Shown here in pieces: positions 1-5,067 of a stretch of 5,067 nucleotides of DNA. The stretch is from Fervidobacterium sp. Lineage in GTDB: Bacteria; Thermotogota; Thermotogae; Thermotogales; Fervidobacteriaceae. Under the pieces are notes generated by a model. It saw only the letters and a list, made by a program, of their open reading frames with translations, was not told the origin of the DNA and did not search any database. The position numbers and the translations under genes were made by a program. Location of the stretch: contig DPXZ01000113.1 in NCBI GenBank assembly GCA_003526765.1, positions 5,089-10,155 of the forward strand. The letters are read 5' to 3'. Numbering within the stretch: position 1 is the stretch's first letter; each line of letters begins with the position of its first letter.

Positions 1-33
1 TAGGGAATATGTTTTTTGATGAGCATTAGATTA

Positions 34-123
34 GGAGAGATGGCCGAGTGGTCGAAGGCGCTTGCCTGCTAAGCAAGTGTGGAGGTAACTCCACCGAGGG
101 TTCGAATCCCTCTCTCTCCGCCA
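34..123 (+). tRNA. tRNA-Ser(GCT), CCA encoded
   Basis: The full cloverleaf can be folded by eye. The acceptor stem GGAGAGA (34-40) pairs with TCTCTCC (113-119), G120 is the discriminator and CCA is encoded at 121-123. The anticodon stem is CTTGC/GCAAG (61-65/73-77), with loop CTGCTAA and anticodon GCT at 68-70, which reads AGC and AGT serine codons. A long variable arm, GTGGAG-GTAA-CTCCAC (79-94), marks it as a class II tRNA, as expected for serine. The T arm is GAGGG-TTCGAAT-CCCTC (96-112). No promoter is visible in the 33 bases upstream, so it may belong to a larger tRNA transcript beginning outside the window. Confidence 0.97.
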
Positions 124-130
124 GTTGTTT

Positions 131-197
131 GAGTGAATCTGTAATTCAGTGGGTCAGTGATTTGAAAACACTGAGTTGCTGGATTTATGATTCACTC
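131..197. repeat. Long imperfect inverted repeat between two tRNA genes
   Basis: The outer arms GAGTGAATC (131-139) and GATTCACTC (189-197) are perfect 9-bp complements. Inside them, 143-149 pairs with 179-185 (seven pairs, one of them G-T). A stretch of possible G-T wobbles follows (150-152 with 176-178), then a perfect 6-bp stem TCAGTG/CACTGA (154-159/169-174) around a 9-base loop. The whole would form an almost continuous hairpin of about 67 bases, followed by TTTT at 198-201. It could be an unusually long terminator for the serine tRNA, a processing structure in a two-tRNA precursor, a small structured RNA, or the remnant of a small palindromic repeat element. The pairing is seen directly; the role is unknown. 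Confidence 0.7.
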
Positions 198-243
198 TTT
201 TATGTAGCATTTCAGATTACTTATTGTTCTTCCAAGTGCAATT

Positions 244-320
244 GTGCCCGTAGCTCAATTGGATAGAGCGTTAGACTGCGGATCTGAAGGTTGCGGGTTC
301 AAATCCCGCCGGGCACGCCA
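244..320 (+). tRNA. tRNA-Arg(GCG), CCA encoded
   Basis: The acceptor stem GTGCCCG (244-250) pairs with CGGGCAC (310-316), G317 is the discriminator and CCA is encoded at 318-320. The D arm is GCTC/GAGC (253-256/266-269), with A20 in the D loop, a known arginine identity element. The anticodon stem is TTAGA/TCTGA (271-275/283-287) with loop CTGCGGA and anticodon GCG at 278-280, reading CGC and CGT. The T arm is GCGGG-TTCAAAT-CCCGC (293-309). Most bacteria read these codons with an ACG anticodon edited to inosine, so G at position 34 is notable. The gene is probably co-transcribed with the serine tRNA and ends at the terminator that follows. Confidence 0.97.
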
Positions 321-338
321 TAATAAAATGCGATAAAG

Positions 339-372
339 AAGCGTTCCAGTCGATTAAATGGAACGCTTTTTT
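339..372 (+). terminator. Intrinsic terminator after the tRNA genes
   Basis: A perfect 10-bp stem, AAGCGTTCCA (339-348) with TGGAACGCTT (359-368), closes a 10-base loop. A run of six T (367-372) follows at once, its first two bases forming the base of the stem. This is a textbook Rho-independent terminator. It sits 18 bases after the arginine tRNA and separates the tRNA unit from the protein-coding operon. The A-rich 5' side is too short to suggest strong bidirectional use. Confidence 0.93.
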
Positions 373-378
373 ATTTGA

Positions 379-407
379 TTTACCAATATCGAAAGATAAA
401 AGATAAT
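379..407 (+). promoter_or_regulatory. Possible upstream tandem promoter
   Basis: TTTACC (379-384) and GATAAT (402-407) are spaced by 17 bases and are 4/6 and 5/6 matches to the sigma-70 -35 and -10 consensus. The element lies exactly 30 bp upstream of the better promoter and shares with it the 11-mer ATAATCTTTCA. The inverted repeat GAAAGAT/ATCTTTC (391-397/406-412) overlaps its spacer and -10. It has no TG extension. It may be a second, weaker start, or only a chance resemblance in A+T-rich DNA. Confidence 0.35.
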
Positions 408-408
408 C

Positions 409-437
409 TTTCAATAAAACAACTGCTGTGGTATAAT
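409..437 (+). promoter_or_regulatory. Extended -10 promoter for the cinA operon
   Basis: TATAAT at 432-437 is a perfect -10 and is preceded by TG at 429-430, giving the extended form TGnTATAAT. A weak -35, TTTCAA (409-414), lies 17 bases upstream. Transcription would start near 444-446, leaving a leader of about 60 bases before the cinA start. It is the only strong sigma-70-like promoter between the terminator and cinA, and no internal promoter of comparable quality was noticed downstream, so it probably drives the whole gene run to the right edge. Confidence 0.75.
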
Positions 438-466
438 CTTTCATGACGGTTTGTTGATTTATTGAT

Positions 467-479
467 TTGTAATTTACAA
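467..479. promoter_or_regulatory. Palindrome, candidate LacI-family operator
   Basis: TTGTAA-T-TTACAA is a perfect 13-bp palindrome centred on T473. It lies about 20 to 35 bases downstream of the predicted transcription start and 19 bases before the cinA ribosome binding site. The TGTAA/TTACA half-sites resemble those of many LacI-family operators, although the usual central CG is missing and the spacing is odd. A regulator bound here could block elongation. The site being the target of the LacI-type protein encoded by the second gene of the operon is inference. An overlapping repeat GTAATT/AATTAC (469-474/478-483) could instead form a small RNA hairpin. Confidence 0.4.
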
Positions 480-498
480 TTACTGTGAGAGATAGATC

Positions 499-505
499 GA
501 GGTGG
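499..505 (+). promoter_or_regulatory. cinA ribosome binding site (decides the start)
   Basis: GAGGTGG complements the 3' end of 16S rRNA. Its GAGG core ends five bases before ATG 508, a good distance. The in-frame GTG at 502 lies inside this Shine-Dalgarno sequence, so initiation there is unlikely; 508 is preferred. Confidence 0.75.
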
Positions 506-507
506 AA

Positions 508-1758
508 ATGTTGAAGAGCGCCATAATCTTAGCTATAGGTAATGAATTAGTCGAAGGTTTGATATTGGATACTAATTCAAAGTATATGAGTCAAAGGCTT
601 AAACTTGCAGGTTATTACGTTGTACGCACTGAGACTCTACCAGATAATCTGCAGATTATGAAAGATAGGATATCAGTTGCCTTGCAAGATGCTGATTTGA
701 TCATCACGTCTGGGGGATTAGGTCCGACAGAGGATGATATCACACGGGAAGCTGTTTCAGCGGTAATTGGTAGAAAACTTATCGTAGATAAGAAATTGTC
801 AGATGAACTTGTTCAAAGGGCAATAAAATACTATGGAAAATCTGCGGAAAGCGTTTCCAAACAAGCGATGATAATAGAAGGTGCTACAGTGTTAGATAAT
901 CCCGTTGGAACCGCACCTGGACAACTTGTTGAGGTAAATGGAAAAATAATCCTGATATTACCTGGCCCACCTTCTGAACTCATTCCGATATTTGAAAATG
1001 TATACGATAAGATAAAAGCAGATGATTCTTTATACACAAGAAGGATTAAGACTATAGGTATTCCAGAAGCAATATTGATGGAAGAATACAAAGATATCAT
1101 ATACTCTGATCCGAACGTGACAGTTGCGACGATGGCATCGTATGAACGAGGTGTCGAAGTAAGATTCACAGGTCCTATTTCGTTGAAAGATTCTATTGAC
1201 AGGATATGTGACAGATTGATTCCAATGCTGGGTGATTCAGTTTACGCATTGGATGATTCAGATATGCAAGATGTTGTTTATAAACTGCTCAAAGACAATG
1301 GCTTAACGGTTTCTTTTGCGGAATCTTGTACGGGCGGTTTGATCTCATCTACCTTTGTTGACATACCAGGCGTATCGGATGTGTACAAAGGTGGAGTGAT
1401 TACTTATTCAAATGAATCGAAAATGAAGATTTTGGGAGTGGCACAAGAAACGTTGGAAAAACATGGTGCGGTGAGTGAAGAGTGCGTCAGAGAGATGGTA
1501 GATGGATGTAAAAGGCTTTTCAATTCAAGTTTTGCCGTTGCGGTTTCAGGAATAGCAGGCCCATCTGGAGAAAGTGAGGAAAAGCCAGTTGGAACGGTCT
1601 GCATTGCACTTGCAACACCAACTAAAATAATCTCTTCAACACATTTGTTGAGAGGTGATAGAAACAGCATCAGAAGAAGAAGCATGTTGTTCTCATTTGA
1701 CATATTGAGAAGAGGGGTACTGGAATGGCTCGGATTGCGAGAAATTTCCAAAAAGTAA
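508..1758 (+). CDS. cinA: CinA: nicotinamide-nucleotide amidase with MoCF-type N-terminal domain
   Basis: This is a 416-residue two-domain CinA of normal full length. The N-terminal MoCF/COG1058 domain (about 1-165) carries GNEL at 11-14, SGGLGPTEDD at 68-77 and PGPPSE at 152-157. The C-terminal CinA/PncC domain (about 253-412) carries AESCTGG at 271-277, with the presumed nucleophile Ser273, then YSNESK at 300-305 and SGIAGPSG at 347-354. In this family the C-terminal domain deamidates nicotinamide mononucleotide to nicotinate mononucleotide for NAD recycling, and the N-terminal domain has been linked to ADP-ribose pyrophosphatase activity. The protein should be cytoplasmic. ATG 508 is chosen over GTG 502 because the latter lies within the ribosome binding site, and the resulting start MLKSAIILAIGNEL matches the family beginning. 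It is the first gene of the run, and its last 34 bases overlap the next gene. The historical competence name does not show a role in DNA uptake. Confidence 0.95.
   Translation: MLKSAIILAIGNELVEGLILDTNSKYMSQRLKLAGYYVVRTETLPDNLQIMKDRISVALQDADLIITSGGLGPTEDDITREAVSAVIGRKLIVDKKLSDELVQRAIKYYGKSAESVSKQAMIIEGATVLDNPVGTAPGQLVEVNGKIILILPGPPSELIPIFENVYDKIKADDSLYTRRIKTIGIPEAILMEEYKDIIYSDPNVTVATMASYERGVEVRFTGPISLKDSIDRICDRLIPMLGDSVYALDDSDMQDVVYKLLKDNGLTVSFAESCTGGLISSTFVDIPGVSDVYKGGVITYSNESKMKILGVAQETLEKHGAVSEECVREMVDGCKRLFNSSFAVAVSGIAGPSGESEEKPVGTVCIALATPTKIISSTHLLRGDRNSIRRRSMLFSFDILRRGVLEWLGLREISKK
1712..1717 (+). promoter_or_regulatory. Ribosome binding site of the LacI-family gene, inside cinA
   Basis: GAGGGG lies within the final codons of cinA and ends seven bases before ATG 1725. 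It supports a real start inside the upstream gene, and hence a 34-base overlap with possible translational coupling. Confidence 0.7.
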
Positions 1759-2726
1759 CGATAAAGGATGTTGCAAAGTACGCTGATGTAGGTGTTGGCA
1801 CCGTGTCACGTGTACTGAACAATAATTCCCATGTTGACCCTTCTACAAGGCAAAGGGTTTTAAGTGCTATGAAAGAATTAGGTTACGTTCCAAATCCACA
1901 TGCAAGAAGATTATCGACAGGAACAAGCGATCTAGTAACTGTTATTACACCTGAGATGAAAGGTGATTTCTATCAAACATTGATGGCTTCGATAGATGAA
2001 GTACTCATAAAAAACGGTTATTCTTCGTTACTGTACCCACTTTACAATGAAAGAAAATACGAGGCTTTGAGAAAATCATCGGAGATATTGCTTTCAACAG
2101 ATGGACTAATCGTTGACGGCGTTAGTGTGGACAAAGTGCTTGGAGATATCGTTGAACCAAACATGCCAGTTGTGTGTTTGGAACAAGAGTCTGAGAGGTA
2201 CGACTCGATTATGGTAGATAATTACTATGGTGGTATAATAGCTGGAGATTATTTTGCCGATTTGGATATGGAGATCTTCGTTGTCACACATAGAAAGGCT
2301 CACGAGCTTGAAAGTACCGTCTTTGATGAAAGGCTGGAAGGATTCCAAGAGTCTGTGGAACGTAAAGGAAGGTCAATAGACAAGATTTATTATGTGCCAC
2401 TCGACTGGGAGAGTACATTTGAGGTTGCTCGTAGAATATTCTCAAGGTACAAAAGATGTGCTATATTTACAACAACAGATTATTTGGCAGTACCTATAAT
2501 AGAAGTGGCAAGAACGATGGAACTTAAGGTAGGAAAAGATGTGAGAGTGTGTGGATTTGACGATTTGCCGATTGCTCAAATACTTGAAATAACAACGATT
2601 AGACAACCCATCTCAGATATGGGGAAGGTAGCTGCAGAAATTCTGATCAAAAAAATTCGTGGAAAATCAAGAGATAAAGTTAGAAAGGTCATATTGAAAC
2701 CTGAATTGGTGATAAGAGAGACATAG
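1725..2726 (+). CDS. LacI-family transcriptional regulator
   Basis: This is a complete 333-residue LacI/GalR-family repressor. The N-terminal helix-turn-helix spans about 12-33 (TIKDVAKYADVGVGTVSRVL). A hinge-helix segment, PHARRLSTG, at 58-66 has the leucine that in this family wedges into the minor groove. The effector-binding domain, of the periplasmic-binding-protein fold, covers about 69-330. Its family signposts are RLEGF at 203-207, CGFDDLPIA at 276-284, TTIRQPISDMG at 290-300 and LKPELVIRE at 324-332. The start at 1725 has a good ribosome binding site, and the next in-frame codons offer no better choice. The ligand cannot be named from sequence, since no sugar transport or hydrolase gene is nearby. 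Its place between cinA and ddl suggests it regulates its own operon, possibly through the palindrome at 467-479, or acts elsewhere in the genome. The family assignment is firm; the target is inference. Confidence 0.95.
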   Translation: MARIARNFQKVTIKDVAKYADVGVGTVSRVLNNNSHVDPSTRQRVLSAMKELGYVPNPHARRLSTGTSDLVTVITPEMKGDFYQTLMASIDEVLIKNGYSSLLYPLYNERKYEALRKSSEILLSTDGLIVDGVSVDKVLGDIVEPNMPVVCLEQESERYDSIMVDNYYGGIIAGDYFADLDMEIFVVTHRKAHELESTVFDERLEGFQESVERKGRSIDKIYYVPLDWESTFEVARRIFSRYKRCAIFTTTDYLAVPIIEVARTMELKVGKDVRVCGFDDLPIAQILEITTIRQPISDMGKVAAEILIKKIRGKSRDKVRKVILKPELVIRET

Positions 2727-2756
2727 AAAAATATCTATCTTTTTGGGAGGTTAGGC

Positions 2757-3683
2757 ATGAAAATCGCAGTGTTAATGGGTGGAATATCGAAAGAGAGAGA
2801 GATCTCACTGAGAAGTGGCAAAAGAATTGCGCAAGCTTTGAGAAGATTTGGTCATAATGTGGATGAAATAGATGTAAATTACGATACGATATATGAAATT
2901 GGAAAACTCAAAAACTATGACGTCCTTTTTAATATTTTGCATGGTACTTTTGGTGAAGATGGCAGAATGCAAGCAATTTTAGATGCCATCTCTGTTCCCT
3001 ATACGGGTTCCGGTGTTGAAACAAGCGTAATTGCATTCGATAAGTATCTGTGCAACCTTCTTGTTGATGACTTAGTAGATATACCAGCTTATACACTTGT
3101 ATCTAAAGATGACTATCGAAAGGGTATATTAGATATCCAAATTCCGTGCGTTATAAAACCGCGTAGAGAAGGCTCAAGTATCGGAATTCATATATGCCAT
3201 AGCATCGATGAACTCGAAAGTGCTTTGAAAACTGAGTTTGAGATATACGATGAACTTATAGTACAAAAATACGTCAAAGGTATAGAAGTTACCATTTCTG
3301 TGATAGATATCGATTCGAACCCCACTGTCTTACCTATCTTGGAATTAAGGCCTAAAAAAGAATTCTATGACTACGAGGCAAAGTACACTGACGGCCTTAC
3401 AGAATTCATCATCCCTGCACAAATCAGCGAAGAGATGACAAGAAGAATTGAGAAAATCGCATTAGACATTTACAAAAAGCTTGAATGTAGACACTTTGCA
3501 AGGATAGATGGAATTGTCAATGATGATAAATTCTACTTTCTTGAAGTAAATACATTACCCGGTATGACAGATCTCAGTGACTTGCCCATGTCAGCTAAGG
3601 TTTATGGTATGTCGTTTGAAGAGCTTGTTAACAACATAGTATTGCAGGCATACAGAGATTTTCATTCAAAGATTGGAGTGTAA
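2757..3683 (+). CDS. ddl: D-alanine--D-alanine ligase
   Basis: This ATP-grasp enzyme joins two D-alanines to make the terminal dipeptide of peptidoglycan precursors in the cytoplasm. All key motifs are present in its 308 residues. GGISKEREISLRSG (8-21) contains Glu13, which matches the substrate-binding Glu15 of E. coli DdlB. LHGTFGEDG (61-69), the ATP-grasp KPRREGSSIG (134-143) with its serine, and FYDYEAKY (203-210) follow. Tyr210 matches DdlB Tyr216, so the Glu-Ser-Tyr triad typical of D-Ala-D-Ala rather than D-Ala-D-lactate ligases is intact. RID (249-251) and EVNTLPGM (263-270) supply Arg249, Asp251, Glu263 and Asn265 for phosphate and magnesium binding. It is a compact member of the family. 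A GGGAGG ribosome binding site ends six bases before ATG 2757. The gene follows lacI after 30 bases and nearly touches the protease gene. Confidence 0.97.
   Translation: MKIAVLMGGISKEREISLRSGKRIAQALRRFGHNVDEIDVNYDTIYEIGKLKNYDVLFNILHGTFGEDGRMQAILDAISVPYTGSGVETSVIAFDKYLCNLLVDDLVDIPAYTLVSKDDYRKGILDIQIPCVIKPRREGSSIGIHICHSIDELESALKTEFEIYDELIVQKYVKGIEVTISVIDIDSNPTVLPILELRPKKEFYDYEAKYTDGLTEFIIPAQISEEMTRRIEKIALDIYKKLECRHFARIDGIVNDDKFYFLEVNTLPGMTDLSDLPMSAKVYGMSFEELVNNIVLQAYRDFHSKIGV
3675..3680 (+). promoter_or_regulatory. Ribosome binding site of the M48 protease gene, inside ddl
   Basis: GGAGTG lies in the last two sense codons of ddl and ends seven bases before TTG 3688. The other in-frame candidate, TTG 3673, overlaps this sequence and has no good ribosome binding site of its own, so 3688 is preferred. 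Confidence 0.65.
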
Positions 3684-3687
3684 TATT

Positions 3688-4692
3688 TTGAAAATAAGCA
3701 ATATAAAAAACCTAGAATCAGAAGAAATAAGCAAAATAGCAAATAAAATTTTGATCTATCTGATTTCTATTCTCTTTGTGACTCTTTCAACGTTCTTGGG
3801 AATTTTGATAGACGCAATTCTCGGAATTCCTATTTTATTTTGTCTGCTTTTCTTTCTTATATCTACTTTTCAAGTAATCTTTGGCCTATCTGTAGTGACA
3901 AGGACGATAACAAAAGTCGTTAACGCCCACTCACTAAAGTCGAACAATTCAAAGAGTGTAAAGAGTATCCTGTCATCTGAGAAAACTGATGAATTGAATA
4001 CCATCGTCTCATCCGTGAAGGAGAAGGTAGGCTATACGGAAGACTTAGAGCTAATGGTAATTTCATCACCAAGCATAAATGCTCTTTCAGCTGGTATAAG
4101 GTCACATGACCATGTAATATGTATCACAACAGGCGCACTGGAAAAACTCACGAGAGAGGAAATAAAATCTGTCATCTACCATGAGATGTACCATATCATA
4201 AAGGGGGATACAAATTACATGACGAGCGTGAGTGGAACATTTGGCAGCCCAATGTTGACATTCACGTTAGCTAGCAGGCGAATCAAGAAACTCAACGAAA
4301 AGATTAGAAGGGATGAGAAACACTCGATCATGGAATACGTTAGAGCGGATTTCTTGATAGCTATTTTGATAACAATTATTTCTTTTCTATTCTTCCCCAT
4401 AAGTTTTCTATCAAATCTTTTCGTTGGTGTACGTAAGGAATTCGATGCCGATAAATATGCAGCACTCAATACAAGTAAGGAAACGCTGATAGAAGTGCTT
4501 AGGAAAGTTAAGAACAACTGCCAGAAACTGGAAAATGACTATTTCTTTATGCAACATCTTTTCTTCTCACAACCAAATTGCAAGGAACCATCCAAAAGAG
4601 TGAGCAGAATCATAGGCACGTATCCATCCATAGATGAACGCATAAAGGCACTAGAAGAGCTAAAAATTGACGAGAACAGTGATAAACAGTGA
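3688..4692 (+). CDS. Membrane-anchored M48-family (HtpX-like) zinc metalloprotease
   Basis: The 334-residue protein has two hydrophobic segments near the N terminus (about 21-41 and 44-70) and a third at about 219-247, so it is an integral membrane protein. The zinc-binding motif HEMYH is at 165-169, followed by IIKGD (170-174). The third ligand is probably Glu251 in EFDADKYAA (251-259), with Asp255 in the ExxxD position. INALSAG (130-136) matches the NAFATG region of HtpX, and YPSIDERIKAL (312-322) matches the conserved C-terminal THPPxxxRI motif. HtpX-type proteases degrade misfolded membrane proteins with the active site facing the cytoplasm. The first two segments and the HEMYH core differ enough from textbook HtpX that I give the family but not the symbol. 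The start is TTG, four bases after the ddl stop, with its ribosome binding site inside ddl, suggesting coupled translation. Confidence 0.88.
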   Translation: MKISNIKNLESEEISKIANKILIYLISILFVTLSTFLGILIDAILGIPILFCLLFFLISTFQVIFGLSVVTRTITKVVNAHSLKSNNSKSVKSILSSEKTDELNTIVSSVKEKVGYTEDLELMVISSPSINALSAGIRSHDHVICITTGALEKLTREEIKSVIYHEMYHIIKGDTNYMTSVSGTFGSPMLTFTLASRRIKKLNEKIRRDEKHSIMEYVRADFLIAILITIISFLFFPISFLSNLFVGVRKEFDADKYAALNTSKETLIEVLRKVKNNCQKLENDYFFMQHLFFSQPNCKEPSKRVSRIIGTYPSIDERIKALEELKIDENSDKQ

Positions 4693-4714
4693 TAATAGAA
4701 AGTGGGGTAGCACG

Positions 4715-5067
4715 ATGCCAAATCTCTCCACACACTTAAAACTTGGTGTATTCACATATCCGGTCTTTGTATTAGTTTACAGCTTAATTGTAAATGCTGT
4801 TGGAAAATCATTTGCTGCCACCATTATTGATTTATCAATTGGTTATGTATTCTATGTTTTCGGAAGCGATTTACCAGATCTCGATAGTAACAATGCACCT
4901 TTGAGGACGTTCATCAAAGCACTCTCTCTTGGCTTTGCTATATACATATTCTACTCGTTCATCTACGAGAAACTTTCAACAATTACAGTGATTCCAAAGA
5001 TACTACTGACTCCAATTTCCATATCAGTTGCAATGTTGATAGGTGCTGCCGTTGTGAATCTCTTTCT
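4715..5067 (+). CDS. DUF457/YdjM-like multi-pass membrane protein, 3' end outside the window
   Basis: An open frame of 117 codons runs from ATG 4715 off the right edge. It is preceded by GTGGGGT (4702-4708), whose GGGG ends seven bases before the start, and lies 22 bases after the protease gene. The residues visible form about four hydrophobic segments (roughly 11-28, 33-50, 66-84 and 98-115). THL near the N terminus (His7) and SDLPDLD at 51-57, just after the second segment, resemble the His and PDxD motifs of the DUF457/YdjM family of predicted membrane-bound metal-dependent hydrolases. That function is a family prediction and is not well established. The acidic motif lacks the His that often follows PDID. 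A different small membrane family cannot be excluded until the C-terminal half is seen. It probably belongs to the same operon. Confidence 0.7.
   Translation, partial: MPNLSTHLKLGVFTYPVFVLVYSLIVNAVGKSFAATIIDLSIGYVFYVFGSDLPDLDSNNAPLRTFIKALSLGFAIYIFYSFIYEKLSTITVIPKILLTPISISVAMLIGAAVVNLF

Noticed and set aside
1..33. Possible promoter or gene end before tRNA-Ser
   Set aside because: Only 33 bases are visible; the TTAGAT hexamer at 26-31 is too close to the mature tRNA end and has no -35 partner.
198..243. Possible promoter for tRNA-Arg in the second half of the tRNA spacer
   Set aside because: No -10/-35 pair with suitable spacing is convincing, so co-transcription with the upstream tRNA is the simpler reading.
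48..266. Open frame of 72 codons on the + strand
   Set aside because: It runs through the serine tRNA, the hairpin spacer and into the arginine tRNA, has no ribosome binding site, and its peptide is cysteine- and serine-rich without recognisable features.
831..1169. Open frame on the - strand within cinA
   Set aside because: It lies wholly antisense to a well-supported cinA coding region and shows no family motifs; the same holds for the - strand frames at 1404-1751, 2106-2348, 3920-4105, 4215-4517 and 4539-4733.
1804..1812. TCACGTG-type palindrome within the LacI-family coding region
   Set aside because: It is a short palindrome inside the conserved helix-turn-helix codons and is explained by coding constraint and chance.
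2723..2745. Possible terminator after the LacI-family gene (ATAGA/TCTAT then CTTTTT)
   Set aside because: The stem is only 5 bp with one G-C pair and overlaps the stop codon, and the T run merges directly into the ddl ribosome binding site. It would be too weak, and the spacing fits an operon.
3673..3687. Alternative TTG start at 3673 for the M48 protease
   Set aside because: It would overlap ddl by 11 bases and has no good ribosome binding site; GGAGTG at 3675-3680 is well spaced for TTG 3688.

Overview
The window looks like the chromosome of a thermophilic bacterium of the Thermotogales, most like Fervidobacterium or a close relative. The grounds are A+T-rich DNA with many AGA/AGG arginine and ATA isoleucine codons, strong GGAGG-type ribosome binding sites, tightly packed same-strand genes, and the character of the CinA, LacI-family and short Ddl proteins. 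This placement is inference from gene character; no database search was run.

Layout, left to right. Bases 34-320 hold two tRNA genes on the + strand, tRNA-Ser(GCT) and tRNA-Arg(GCG), both with encoded CCA. The 120-base gap between them contains a long imperfect hairpin (131-197). An intrinsic terminator (339-372) closes the tRNA unit. A short control region follows (about 373-507). It has a perfect extended -10 element (TGGTATAAT), a weaker possible promoter exactly 30 bp upstream, and a 13-bp palindrome (TTGTAA-T-TTACAA) between promoter and ribosome binding site that resembles a LacI-family operator.

From 508 to the right edge lie five + strand genes with overlaps or very short gaps and no convincing terminator between them, so they are probably one operon. 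They are cinA (nicotinamide-nucleotide amidase with an N-terminal MoCF-type domain), a LacI-family regulator whose start lies 34 bases inside cinA, ddl (D-alanine--D-alanine ligase), a membrane-anchored M48 (HtpX-like) metalloprotease starting at TTG, and the first 117 codons of a DUF457/YdjM-like multi-pass membrane protein cut by the window edge.

The operon mixes pyridine-nucleotide recycling (CinA), peptidoglycan precursor synthesis (Ddl), membrane protein quality control (M48 protease) and a membrane protein of unknown role. The LacI-family regulator has no sugar-utilisation gene beside it. The most interesting testable idea is that it controls its own operon through the palindrome in the cinA leader. 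I see no mobile element, CRISPR array or clearly new defence-type system; the window is mostly ordinary core genome with a few regulatory and RNA features worth checking.
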